From DATLLN01 sp963720885 (GTDB lineage Bacteria; Actinomycetota; Thermoleophilia; Gaiellales; JAICJC01): a stretch of DNA of 64,000 nt. Below the pieces are notes generated by a model, which did no database searches, was not told the DNA's origin, and was given only the letters and a program-made list of their open reading frames with translations. This document shows positions 35,459-44,422 of the stretch, piece after piece. Where the stretch lies: NCBI GenBank assembly GCA_963720885.1, contig CAVRGW010000002.1:310001-374000 (forward strand). The letters are read 5' to 3'. Each line of letters starts with the position of its first letter. Within the stretch, counting starts at the first letter, position 1. The translations under genes and the position numbers were made by a program.

Positions 35459-36898
35459 TCAGGGGCTCGGCGCCGTGGACGGCGCCGTCGACGGCGCGCC
35501 CATGCGGTGCGTGACCACGCGCACCTCGGGACCGGCCAGGACGGCCAGCAGCGAGTCGGCGCAGTCCGGGTCGAACGTGGTGCCGGTCTCGTCCTTGATC
35601 AGCGCGACCGCCCGCTCCGCCGACCAGGCGTCGCGGTACACGCGCTTCTCGGTCAGCGCGTCGTAGACGTCGCACACGGTCAGGATCCGCGCCTCGAGCG
35701 GGATCTCATCGCCGGCCACCCCGTGCGGGTAGCCGCCGCCGGCCCACCGCTCGTGGTGCGCCTCGACGATCGCGAGCACGTCGTCGAAGCCGCCCAGGTG
35801 CCGGAGCAGCGCGACGCCCAGCTCGGGGTGCTTCTTGATCTGCTCGTACTCCTCGTCGGTCAGCCGCGCCGGCTTGTTCAGCACGTCGGGGTCGATCCGC
35901 AGCTTGCCGATGTCGTGTACCAGCCCCGCAACTGCCAACCGGCGGACGCGGTGCGGCGGCAGGCCCATCTGCTCGGCCACCCTGACGGACAGCACAGCGA
36001 CCCGGCGGGAGTGGCGGCCGGTCGACGGGTCGTGCTCCTCGAGCTCCGCGGTCAGCGCACGGACGTAGCCGCCGAGCAGCGTCTCCTCGGACTCGATCAG
36101 GTCGCTGCCGCCCAGCCGCTCAAAGAGCATGTTCGACGGCCGCTGGCGCGCCAGGTCGACCGCGACCGCACCGGCGACCGAGACGAAGCCCAGCGCCTCC
36201 AGGGTGTGGGCTCCCCAGAAGCCGACGGTCCAGACGCCGGAGAGCAGGTAGAGGACGATCGAGCTGCCCAGCCAGACCATGCCGATCGACACCCACAGGT
36301 CGGCGCGCCGCCGCGTCAGCCGGAAGGTGCGCAGCACGTGATTCGCGACCAGCGCGTACAGGATTGCCGTCGGGATCAGCTCGAGCAGCACCCATGGGTG
36401 CACCATCACCGGCACCTGCGGGACGAGCTCGGGGTGCATCAGCCCGATGACGCCGAAGGAGACCAGGGCGGCGATCACAGCGATCTGGCCGCGAACGATC
36501 CACATGCGGCCCTGCGGGAGATTGGGCGGGGCGACCACGGCCAGCGCCATGATCACGCCGCCGGCCGGCACCGCCAGGGCGCCCGCGAGGCCGATCACGG
36601 CGTTGCGGCCGTACTCGTCGAGGATGAAGCCGGGGGTGCTCAGACCATGGATCGCGAGCATGCCGGCCATCACCGTGAACGCCAGGCCGACGAGGCCGGC
36701 GCGGATGTCATTGCGGCGGACGGCGACCCGCGTGATCAACACGCTGATCGCGGCCGCGGCGAGCGACGAGCCGGCGACGATCAGGAAGTGACCATCGACG
36801 GTCACGTACATCGTGGTGAGGTGCGACCGGAATGCGAAGTACGCGATCACCGGTGCGAATGCGGCTGAGGCGGCCGCGATCCGCCAGGGCAGGGTCAT
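35459..36898 (-). CDS. HD-GYP domain protein with membrane sensor region
   Basis: The 479-residue protein has about seven hydrophobic segments in the first 230 residues, then a cytoplasmic HD-GYP domain. The HD signature is AGLVHDIGKLRIDPDVL, the GYP motif is ERWAGGGYPHGVAGDEIP, and HHER lies between. HD-GYP enzymes hydrolyse cyclic di-GMP. The short tail is a repeated APST sequence. It is convergent with the protease gene (13 bases apart). Two GGDEF proteins lie 4-6 kb away, so synthesis and breakdown of c-di-GMP are both encoded in this region. Confidence 0.88.
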   Translation of the reverse strand: MTLPWRIAAASAAFAPVIAYFAFRSHLTTMYVTVDGHFLIVAGSSLAAAAISVLITRVAVRRNDIRAGLVGLAFTVMAGMLAIHGLSTPGFILDEYGRNAVIGLAGALAVPAGGVIMALAVVAPPNLPQGRMWIVRGQIAVIAALVSFGVIGLMHPELVPQVPVMVHPWVLLELIPTAILYALVANHVLRTFRLTRRRADLWVSIGMVWLGSSIVLYLLSGVWTVGFWGAHTLEALGFVSVAGAVAVDLARQRPSNMLFERLGGSDLIESEETLLGGYVRALTAELEEHDPSTGRHSRRVAVLSVRVAEQMGLPPHRVRRLAVAGLVHDIGKLRIDPDVLNKPARLTDEEYEQIKKHPELGVALLRHLGGFDDVLAIVEAHHERWAGGGYPHGVAGDEIPLEARILTVCDVYDALTEKRVYRDAWSAERAVALIKDETGTTFDPDCADSLLAVLAGPEVRVVTHRMGAPSTAPSTAPSP

Positions 36899-36951
36899 GC
36901 ATCCATGATCGACCGGAGTTCGCGGGAACTTGAACCGAGCGTCACGAGCGG

Positions 36952-38119
36952 TCAGACGGCGTGGCTGCGGTGCCGCTCGCCGGGCGCCGCGAGCGCCTCG
37001 GACAGTGCCTCGAGCGCGACCAGGTTGTGCCCCTCCATGAACCTGTCGACGTGCACCAGCGCCGTACGCATGCCGCCCGCCAGCGGCTCGAAGCCGTGAT
37101 GGCCCTTGAGCGGGTTGACCCAGATCACCTCGTACGCCTGGCGCGCCAGCCGGCCGAGCTCGCGGTCGAGCTCTTCGAGGTCGCCGCGCTCCCAGCCATC
37201 GGACGCGATCACCACCGTCGCCCCGCGGGTGATCCCTCGTCGCCCCCACTCGCGGTTGTACGCGGCCAGCGACCCGCCGATCCGCGTCCCGCCGCCCCAG
37301 TCGGGCAGCAGCATGCTGGCGCGCTCGAGCACCGTCGCCGGATCGGCGCCGGCCAGGTGCGGCGTCAGCCGGGTCAGTCGCGTGCCGAAGGCGAAGGCCT
37401 CCAGGTGACGGCTCGCGCCGTCCGGCGCGGCCAGCGCCTGCAGGAACATGATCAGCGCCCGCGCGTAGGGCTCCATCGACCCGGACACGTCGCACAGCAC
37501 CACCAGCCTGCGGGGCACCAGCTTGGGCCGGCGCCACGCGCGTTCGAGCGGCAGGCCGCCGGTGTGCATCGCCTGGCGCAGCGTGCGCGCTGGCGTCGAG
37601 CACACCGCCGCCGTGTGCCGGGGTCAGCCGCCGCGACCGCCGCAGCGGGCGCAGCGCCGCCAGCTGCACCATCAGCCGGCGCAGCCGGCGCAGCTCCTCC
37701 GGCGTCATCTGGGCGAAGTCCCGGCGCCGCAGCAGCTCGTCCGGCGACGCCATCGCCGCCGCCTGCTCGGGCTCCTCCGTATCGTCCTCGGGCGCCTCCT
37801 CGAGCATGTGGGTCGGGACGATCGGCGGCGGTGCGGCGGGCGTGTCGATGCCCACGTCGGGCGGCCGGCCGCCCAGCTGCGGCACCGGCGCGCGCTCCCA
37901 GAACGCCGTGAACGCCACGTCGAACGGCTCCAGGTCGTCGTGCCGCGAGACCAGCGTGCAGCGCAGCGCGTGGTAGACCTGGTCGCGCGACGTGAGATCG
38001 ACGGCGTCCAGGCCGCGCAGCGCGTCCTGCAGCCGGCCGGGGCCGACCTCGAGGCCGGCCTCGCGAAGGATCCGGCCGAACGTGACGAGCTTGCGGGCGA
38101 CGGCGTCGCCGCGGCTCAC
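36952..38119 (-). CDS. VWA domain protein (CoxE-like), frameshift near 37591
   Basis: GTG 38119 overlaps the stop of the MoxR gene. The first 175 codons encode a charged alpha-helical N-terminal part (KLVTFGRILREAGLEVGPG). The frame moves by one base near 37591, and the next frame gives RTLRQAMHTGGLPLERAWRR with a von Willebrand A domain, LVVLCDVSGSMEPYARALIM (MIDAS DxSxS), then ATVVIASDGWERGD. One extra base explains the break and the restored protein is about 388 residues. With the adjacent MoxR ATPase it forms a CoxD/CoxE-type pair used to mature metalloenzymes. Confidence 0.82.
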
Positions 38120-39018
38120 CGCGCCCGGGCCTCCCCCACGAGCTCGCGTAGTCCGCGGTCGCGCACCCGCTCGACATCCTCGTGGTACTTCAGCACCGAG
38201 CCCAGCGTCGCGTCCACGACGTCGGCGTCGAGCTCCTCCTGGCCCAGCGCCAGCAGCGCCTGCGTCCAGTCGATGGTCTCGGCGACGCCCGGCGCCTTCG
38301 CCAGGTCGAGCTCGCGCAGCGCCCCGACGAACGCGGCGGCCTCGCCGGCCAGCCGCTCGGGGACGCCGGGCACCCGGGCCTTCACGATCTCGATCTCCCG
38401 CTCCAGCGATGGGTGGCCGATCCAGTGGTAGAGGCAGCGGCGCTTGAGCGCGTCGTGCAGCTCGCGGGTGCGGTTCGACGTGAGGATCACGCGCGGCCGG
38501 ACGGTGGCGGCGATCGTCCCGATCTCGGGGATCGTCACCTGAAAATCGGAGAGCAGCTCCAGCAGGAAGGCCTCGAACTCGTCGTCGGCTCGGTCGATCT
38601 CGTCGATCAGCAGCACCGGCGGGATCGCGTCGTCATGCTCGATCGCGTCCAGCAGCGGGCGCCGCTCCAGGAACTCACGCGAGAACAGCTCGTGCAGCGT
38701 CTCCCGGGCGTCCTGTGCGCTGCCGGCGTCCAGGGTGCGGATGTAGAGCAGCTGGCGCGAGTAGCTCCAGTCGTACAGCGCGTGGGCGACGTCGATGCCC
38801 TCGTAGCACTGCAGCCGGATCAGGCGCGCGCCGGACAGCTCGGCCAGCACCTTCGCAAGCTCGGTCTTGCCCACGCCCGCCTCGCCCTCGAGCAGCAGCG
38901 GCTTCTCCAGCACGATCGACAGGTGAAGCACCGTGGCCAGCCCGCGGTCGGCCAGGTAGGCGTGCTCGCGCAGCGACGTCGCGAGGTCGTCGACGCTGGA
39001 GGGAAGCTGGTCGGCCAT
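38116..39018 (-). CDS. MoxR family AAA+ ATPase (CoxD-like)
   Basis: The 300-residue protein has Walker A LLEGEAGVGKTELAKVLAEL near residue 40 and Walker B VLLIDEIDRADDEFEAFLLE near residue 132. A sensor segment RVILTSNRTRELHDALKRRC comes later. This is the MoxR group that acts with VWA proteins. CoxD/CoxE homologues insert sulfur and copper in CO dehydrogenase, and other MoxR-VWA pairs mature different enzymes. The xanthine-dehydrogenase-like genes at 20.9-24.5 kb could be a client, but the two loci are 12 kb apart and this is inference. Confidence 0.9.
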   Translation of the reverse strand: MADQLPSSVDDLATSLREHAYLADRGLATVLHLSIVLEKPLLLEGEAGVGKTELAKVLAELSGARLIRLQCYEGIDVAHALYDWSYSRQLLYIRTLDAGSAQDARETLHELFSREFLERRPLLDAIEHDDAIPPVLLIDEIDRADDEFEAFLLELLSDFQVTIPEIGTIAATVRPRVILTSNRTRELHDALKRRCLYHWIGHPSLEREIEIVKARVPGVPERLAGEAAAFVGALRELDLAKAPGVAETIDWTQALLALGQEELDADVVDATLGSVLKYHEDVERVRDRGLRELVGEARAR

Positions 39019-39031
39019 GATCTCAGCGTAG

Positions 39032-39787
39032 CTACTCGGCGGTGATGCCCGGCCACGACGCGTGCGTGTTCTCGATGCCGCCGTCGATCACGATCGTCTG
39101 CCCCGTGATGTACGACGCGGCGGGCGACGCCAGGAAGGCGATCGTGTCTGCCACCTCCTCCGCCGTCCCCATCCGGCCCATCGGCACGAACTTCGCGAGC
39201 TCGTCCAGATCGTCGCCGTACTGCTTCATCCCCTCGGTGGCGATCCACCCCGGGGCCACGCAGACGACGCCGATGCCGAACCGGCCCCACTCGACGGAGA
39301 GCACCCGGGCGACGGCCTCCGTGCCGGAGCGCGCGGCGGACGAGTGCACCATACCCGGGATGCCGCGCGTCGGACAGAGCACCACGGAGACGATGCGGCC
39401 GCCGCGGTTCGGGATCATCGATCGGATGGCGACCTGCTGGGTCAGGTACCAGGGGGCGTCCAGGTTGAGGCGCCGCACCGCGGCCCAGCCGTTGGGGGTG
39501 ATCTCCTCGGCCGGCGCGGTAAACTGGCCGCCGGCGTTGTTGACGAGCACGTCGATGCGGCCGTGCGCCGCCAGGGCGAGGCCGATCAGCGCGTCCGCCA
39601 CCTCGGGCTCCCGGATGTCGCCGGGCAGCGTCAGGCAGTCGGCCTCGCCGATCGCGGCCTGCGTCTCGGCCAGCGGCTCTGGCCGGCGGCCGGAGATCAC
39701 GACCTTGCAGCCGTCGCGGTGCAGGGCAAGCGCCGTCGCCCGGCCGATGCCGGTGCCGCCCCCGGTGACGATCGCGATCCGGCTCAC
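39032..39787 (-). CDS. SDR family protein, dienoyl/enoyl-CoA reductase type
   Basis: The 251-residue protein has the cofactor motif TGGGTGIGRATALAL and DVLVNNAG. The usual catalytic YxxxK is replaced by HSSAARSG. Loss of this Tyr is typical of the 2,4-dienoyl-CoA reductase and peroxisomal trans-2-enoyl-CoA reductase group. The C-terminal SYITGQTIVIDGG is standard SDR. GTG 39787 overlaps the stop of the enoyl-CoA hydratase gene, which supports an acyl-CoA substrate. A role in unsaturated fatty acid or fatty-acid-like degradation is likely. Confidence 0.85.
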   Translation of the reverse strand: MSRIAIVTGGGTGIGRATALALHRDGCKVVISGRRPEPLAETQAAIGEADCLTLPGDIREPEVADALIGLALAAHGRIDVLVNNAGGQFTAPAEEITPNGWAAVRRLNLDAPWYLTQQVAIRSMIPNRGGRIVSVVLCPTRGIPGMVHSSAARSGTEAVARVLSVEWGRFGIGVVCVAPGWIATEGMKQYGDDLDELAKFVPMGRMGTAEEVADTIAFLASPAASYITGQTIVIDGGIENTHASWPGITAE

Positions 39788-40521
39788 GACGCGCGGAAGC
39801 TCTCGGCCGAGTGCGCGAGCATCCCCTGCGCCAGCTTCTCCAGCTCCAGCGACACCTCCAGCGGGCTGTCCGCCGAGCGGTCGATCAGGCCGCGGGTGAT
39901 CTCCAGCGCGAGCTGCGGCTGGGCCGCCAGGATCCCCGCCCATTCGACCGCCGCCGACTCCGCCTCGCCCTCCGCGACCAGCCGGTTGACGACGCCCAGC
40001 TCGGCCGCGCGGGCTGCGTCGAACCGCTGGCCGAGGAGGATCAGCTCCTTCGCCCGAGCCGGGCCGATCAGCCGGGTCAGGCGGGTCAGCCCGCCGGCGC
40101 TGGGCAGGATGCCCAGCGAGACCTCGGTCAGCTGGAAGCGCGCCGTCTCGTCGGCGACCCGCAGGTCGGCCGACAGCGCGAGCTCCAGGCCGCCGCCGAT
40201 CGCCCAGCCCGAGACGGCGGCGATCGAGGGCTGCGCCAGCGCCGGCAGCGCCTCCCACAGGCGTCCCGGGCCGCGGTAGTAGCGGACGGTCGCCTCGGGG
40301 CTGGGATCCGTGAACTCGGTGAGGTCGGCGCCGGCCGAGAACGCCCGCTGGGAGCCGGTCACGACCACGGCGCGCGACCCCCGCACCGCGTCCGACGCCA
40401 GCGCGGCCAGGTACTGCTCGCACAGCTCCTCGGACAGCGCATTCAGCTTCTCGTCGCGGCACAGCCGGACGACCACGACGCCGTCCTGCTTGGGCTCCAC
40501 GCGTACCAGGGGATCCGGCAT
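39784..40521 (-). CDS. Enoyl-CoA hydratase/isomerase
   Basis: The 245-residue crotonase-fold protein carries the oxyanion-hole segments AFSAGADLTEFTD and SGWAIGGGLELALSADLRVA. The two catalytic-type glutamates are in GGLELAL and FQLTEVSLGILPSAGG. ATG 40521 begins the conserved N-terminal strand; longer in-frame extensions are non-conserved. It hydrates trans-2-enoyl-CoA or isomerises a related acyl-CoA, and is co-transcribed with the reductase-type SDR. Confidence 0.88.
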   Translation of the reverse strand: MPDPLVRVEPKQDGVVVVRLCRDEKLNALSEELCEQYLAALASDAVRGSRAVVVTGSQRAFSAGADLTEFTDPSPEATVRYYRGPGRLWEALPALAQPSIAAVSGWAIGGGLELALSADLRVADETARFQLTEVSLGILPSAGGLTRLTRLIGPARAKELILLGQRFDAARAAELGVVNRLVAEGEAESAAVEWAGILAAQPQLALEITRGLIDRSADSPLEVSLELEKLAQGMLAHSAESFRAS

Positions 40522-40672
40522 GGCCGCCGAATCTACCGCACACGCGACCTCGCGCAGCGCGCCAGGGTGCCGCCCCCTACCGCAAAACGGGGATCCCCCT
40601 GTACGCCGGTCCGGGGAGGACGCGTGACGTTCGGCGCTCAAACTGCACCATGTATCTGCCGATACACGCTGT

Positions 40673-41698
40673 ATGCCCCAGCTCCGTGGTCGTGCGACGG
40701 ATCGCGACCGGAGAGAGCTCGAAGTCCTCCACCGCGTCGCCGTCACCCTCAGCCAGTCGCTGTCGCTTGCCGACGTCCTGACGTCGCTCACGCGTGAGCT
40801 CGTGTACGGCGTCGAGCGCGCCGGCGAGGTGGCGATCTCGCTGTGGAACCAGCACGACGACGTGCTGGTCGACGCCGCCTGCTGGACGGCTCACGGACCG
40901 CCGGCGTGGCCGCGCGGTCAGGAGGTCAACTCGCTGGCGCTCTATCCGGAGACCCGCGAGCTGCTGCGCCGCGGGCACGGGCATCGCGAGTTCCGGATGA
41001 CAGACCCGGCGATCAAGCCGGACGACCGCGAGGTGCTCGAGCACTGGGGATGGCGCTCGTCGATCGAGCTGCCGCTGGTGGTCGAGGGCCGGTCGGTGGG
41101 TCTGATCGAGGTCGCCGACTACCGCTCGGCCCGGCGCTGGACGGAGCGCGACATCTCGTTCATCCAGACGATCGCCAGCCAGGCGGCGATGGCCGTCCGC
41201 AACGCCCAGCTGTACGAGGATCTCCAGCGGCAGGCCGACCGCGACCCGCTGACCGATGTCCTCAACCACCGCGCGTACTACGACCGGCTGACCCAGGAGC
41301 TGGCCCGCGCGCATCGCGCCGGCTCGTCGGTCGGCGTGCTGGTGCTCGACCTCGACGACTTCAAGGCGATCAACGACGTCCGCGGCCACCTGGCCGGCGA
41401 CCGGGCGCTGCGCGACGCGGCGGCCGCGATCACCGGCGCGTGCCGCGTCTGCGACGTTGCCGGCCGGCTGGGCGGCGACGAGTTCGGCGTGATCCTGCCC
41501 GACGTCTCGATGGAGGCCGAGCTGGTCGCGCGCCGGGTGCTGGACGTGGTTGGCCGCCAGGCCGGCCTGTCCGCCTCGATCGGGGTCGCCGTGTCGGCTC
41601 CCGGCGAGATCGACGCGCTGGCGCTGATGACCCGCGCGGACGTGTCGCTGCTCGAGGCGAAGCGCCAGGGCAAGCGCACATACCGGCTGGCCGCATGA
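40673..41698 (+). CDS. GAF-GGDEF diguanylate cyclase, first copy
   Basis: The 341-residue protein has an N-terminal GAF sensor (residues about 15-180, with SSIELPLVVEGRSVGLIEVA) and a GGDEF domain starting DPLTDVLNHRAYYDRL. The catalytic signature GGDEFGVIL is intact. An RVCD inhibitory-site motif lies five residues before it, so product feedback is expected. It makes cyclic di-GMP in the cytoplasm. Its ATG is at 40673, and the next gene, a close paralogue, starts with ATGA overlap. Confidence 0.9.
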   Translation: MPQLRGRATDRDRRELEVLHRVAVTLSQSLSLADVLTSLTRELVYGVERAGEVAISLWNQHDDVLVDAACWTAHGPPAWPRGQEVNSLALYPETRELLRRGHGHREFRMTDPAIKPDDREVLEHWGWRSSIELPLVVEGRSVGLIEVADYRSARRWTERDISFIQTIASQAAMAVRNAQLYEDLQRQADRDPLTDVLNHRAYYDRLTQELARAHRAGSSVGVLVLDLDDFKAINDVRGHLAGDRALRDAAAAITGACRVCDVAGRLGGDEFGVILPDVSMEAELVARRVLDVVGRQAGLSASIGVAVSAPGEIDALALMTRADVSLLEAKRQGKRTYRLAA

Positions 41699-42699
41699 GG
41701 GGCGACCGCGACCGGCGGGAGCTGGAGGTGTTGCACCGCCTGGCCGTCAGCCTCCCCCGCTCGCTCACGGTGACCGGCGTGACGGACGCCCTCGCCGAGG
41801 GCCTGGTCGACGCGATCGAGCGCGCCTGCGAGTGCACGATCACGTCGTGGGAGCGGGACGCCAACACGCTGTCGGTGCTGTCCGTGTGCGAGCCTGGCGG
41901 CATCGAGCCCAGCTGGCGCGGTGTCGTCTACGACCTGGCCGACTGGCCGGAAAGCCTGGCCGTGCTCGAGGCCGGCTCCGAGCATCGGGAGTTCTGCCTG
42001 AGCGACGCGTCACTCGAGCCGCGCGTTCGCGAGCAGGTCGAGGAGTGGACGTGGGCCAGCTGGATCTGCTTCCCGCTGGTGGTCGAAAAGCGCGCGGTCG
42101 GGCTGATCGAGCTTGCCGACTACGACAGCGCCGAGCCCTGGTCGCCAAGGGACATCAGCTTCGGGCAGACGATCGCGACGCAGGCCGCTCTGGCCGTCCG
42201 CAACGCCCAGCTGTACGAGGATCTGCAGCGGCAGGTGGATCACGACTCGCTGACCGGGCTGCTCAACCACGGCGCGTTCTACAGCCGCGTCGACGAGGAG
42301 CTCGAGCGGATCCGCCGCAGCGGCCGACCGGGGGCGGCGCTGGTGGCCGACCTGGACGACTTCAAGCTGGTCAACGACCGGCATGGGCACCCGGCGGGCG
42401 ACCGGGCGCTGCGGCGGGTCGCCGATGCGCTGCGTGCCGTATGCCGCGCGGGCGACGTCGCCGGGCGGATCGGCGGCGACGAGTTCTGCGTGCTGCTGGT
42501 CGACTTGGAGGGCGACCCAGGCCAGGTCGCCGAGCGGCTGGCGCGGGTGATCGAGATGGAGGCGGGCGTGTCGGTGTCCGTCGGCGTGGCCGTCTGCCGG
42601 GGCAGCGACCGCACCGCCGCCGAGGCGATCGCGCGAGCTGACCGCGCGCTGCTCGACGCCAAGCGGGCGGGCAAGCACACCTTTCGCCTGGCAGCCTGA
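41695..42699 (+). CDS. GAF-GGDEF diguanylate cyclase, second copy
   Basis: The 334-residue protein repeats the layout of the preceding gene. It has the same N-terminal RDRRELEVLHRLAVSL, a GAF domain with WICFPLVVEKRAVGLIELAD, the junction VRNAQLYEDLQRQ, and a GGDEF domain with IGGDEFCVLL and an RAGD I-site. The two are clearly a tandem duplication. The GAF pockets have diverged more than the cyclase halves, so the copies may answer different signals. The restart at ATG 41695 overlaps the first copy's stop. Confidence 0.9.
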   Translation: MRGDRDRRELEVLHRLAVSLPRSLTVTGVTDALAEGLVDAIERACECTITSWERDANTLSVLSVCEPGGIEPSWRGVVYDLADWPESLAVLEAGSEHREFCLSDASLEPRVREQVEEWTWASWICFPLVVEKRAVGLIELADYDSAEPWSPRDISFGQTIATQAALAVRNAQLYEDLQRQVDHDSLTGLLNHGAFYSRVDEELERIRRSGRPGAALVADLDDFKLVNDRHGHPAGDRALRRVADALRAVCRAGDVAGRIGGDEFCVLLVDLEGDPGQVAERLARVIEMEAGVSVSVGVAVCRGSDRTAAEAIARADRALLDAKRAGKHTFRLAA

Positions 42700-42715
42700 G
42701 GCCTAGGCTTCCGGC

Positions 42716-43837
42716 ATGCGCCGTTGGCTGATCGCGCTGCCCATGCTGCTCGCCGCCTGCGGCTGCGCGTCGTCGGGAGGCGATGCCGGCACATCGCCCG
42801 CGACGTCGTCGCCCCCGCCCGCGGCCGGCTCCAGCGAGGCCCCGCCGCCGGCCGGCATCCGCCTGGCGCCGGTGCTGACGGGCCTCGACGGCCCTGTCGA
42901 CGTCGTCTTCCCGCCCGGCGACCCGTCGCACATGGTGGTCGTCGAGCAGGGCGGGGACGCCATGGTGTTCGAGGACGGGCGCCGGCTGGGGCGTCCGCTG
43001 CTCGACCTCCGCGGCAAGGTGTCGACCGGGAGCGAGCAGGGGCTGCTGGGGCTGGCCTTCGCGCCGACGTTCCCGGACGACCCGCGGATCGTGGTCGACT
43101 ACACCGACCCGTCCGGCGACACGAACGTGGTCAGCTACCGGGTCAGCGACTGGCATGCCGACCCATCAACCGCGAAGCGGCTGCTGTTCGTCGACCAGCC
43201 GTTCTCGAACCACAACGGCGGCGACGTCGTGTTCGGCCCGGACGGCCGGCTGTACATCGGGATGGGCGATGGCGGCAGCGCGGGCGACCCGGGCAACCGC
43301 GCGCAGAACCCGGACGTGCTGCTAGGCAAGATGCTGCGGATGGACATCGACCACCCCCGACCGCAGGTCTACGCCCTGGGCCTGCGCAACCCCTGGCGGT
43401 TTTCCTTCGACCGGGAGACCGACGACCTGTGGATCGGCGACGTCGGGCAGGGGGCGTGGGAGGAGATCGACCACCTGCGGGCGGGCGCGCCGGCGGGGAC
43501 GAACTTCGGCTGGAACCTGTACGAGGGTGACCACGAGTTCAACGCGACGTCGCCGGCGGGGCCGCAGTTCACGAACCCGGTCGCCGAGTACAGCCACGAG
43601 CTCGGGTGCTCCGTGACCGGCGGGTTCGTGTACCGCGGCCCGTCGATCCCTGCGCTCGACGGGCGCTACGTCTACGGCGACTACTGCAGCGGCCGCTTGT
43701 GGTCGCTCGCCCCCGGCGGGAAGCCGCGGCTGCTGGCGCTCGAGGTGCCCGGCTTGACGTCGTTCGGAGAGGATCCGGACGGCCGGTTGTTCGCCGTTTC
43801 GCAGTCCGGGAAGGTGCTCCGGTTCGAGGCCGGCTGA
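42716..43837 (+). CDS. PQQ-dependent sugar dehydrogenase-like lipoprotein
   Basis: The 373-residue protein starts with a lipoprotein signal (LIALPMLLAACGCASSGG, lipobox LLAAC), then a low-complexity Ser/Pro linker. A soluble glucose/sorbosone dehydrogenase beta-propeller follows: EQGLLGLAFAPTFPDDPRI, SNHNGGDVVFGPDGRLYIGM (catalytic-type His), YALGLRNPWRFSFDRETDDL and GDVGQGAWEEIDHL. This family (YliI/Asd-like) oxidises sugars with PQQ, though many members have unknown substrates. It is exported and membrane tethered. Confidence 0.9.
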   Translation: MRRWLIALPMLLAACGCASSGGDAGTSPATSSPPPAAGSSEAPPPAGIRLAPVLTGLDGPVDVVFPPGDPSHMVVVEQGGDAMVFEDGRRLGRPLLDLRGKVSTGSEQGLLGLAFAPTFPDDPRIVVDYTDPSGDTNVVSYRVSDWHADPSTAKRLLFVDQPFSNHNGGDVVFGPDGRLYIGMGDGGSAGDPGNRAQNPDVLLGKMLRMDIDHPRPQVYALGLRNPWRFSFDRETDDLWIGDVGQGAWEEIDHLRAGAPAGTNFGWNLYEGDHEFNATSPAGPQFTNPVAEYSHELGCSVTGGFVYRGPSIPALDGRYVYGDYCSGRLWSLAPGGKPRLLALEVPGLTSFGEDPDGRLFAVSQSGKVLRFEAG

Positions 43838-43893
43838 GGGCTGGATTCGGCGGCGCGAGCAACTACACTTGTACGCAACCGACTGGAGGTGCG

Positions 43894-44422
43894 ATGCGCT
43901 GCCTGCTGCTGGATGCAGCGATGCGACCGATGACGCTCGTCTCGCGGGAGCGAGCCGTCAGCCTGGTCGTGTGCGGCAACGCGCAGGTGATCGCCGAGGA
44001 GCCTTCGGTCGTCTACCGCTCCGAGCACCTGTCGGTCGCGCTGCCCGTCATCGTGCAGGTGCCCGCCTACGTCGAGCTGCGGCCGATCGTCCGGCGGAAC
44101 GTCGTGCGGCGGGTGCTGTTCTGCCGTGACAACTGGCGCTGCGCGTACTGCGGACGCGAGGGCGGCCCGCTCGACCTGACGATCGACCACGTCAAGCCGC
44201 TGTCGCGCGGCGGCGCCCACGAGTGGGACAACGTCGTCGCAGCCTGCCGCCGGTGCAACCACCGCAAGGGCGACCGGCTCCCGTACGAGGCCGGGATGTA
44301 CCCGAAGAGCACGCCCAAGGTGCCGACGATGGTGCAGGTGGCGTGGGCCGGCCGGCTCACGCCACCCGCTGCAGCGCGAGTACGTCGCCGCCTGGCACCG
44401 CGTGCCGGCCGCGGCGCTCTAA
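43894..44422 (+). CDS. HNH endonuclease domain protein, frameshift near 44361
   Basis: ATG 43894 follows a good ribosome site (GGAGGT at 43885-43890). The protein has an N-terminal domain of about 80 residues (MRCLLLDAAMRPMTLVSRER), then an HNH zinc-finger nuclease core: CRDNWRCAYCGREGG, DLTIDHVKPLSRGGAHEWDN and ACRRCNHRKGDR. Near 44361 one extra C shifts the frame. Corrected, it ends HPLQREYVAAWHRVPAAAL at the TAA at 44420-44422, about 175 residues. This two-part HNH type is common in actinobacteria and its biological role is unclear. Its stop overlaps that of the convergent aminotransferase. Confidence 0.82.
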
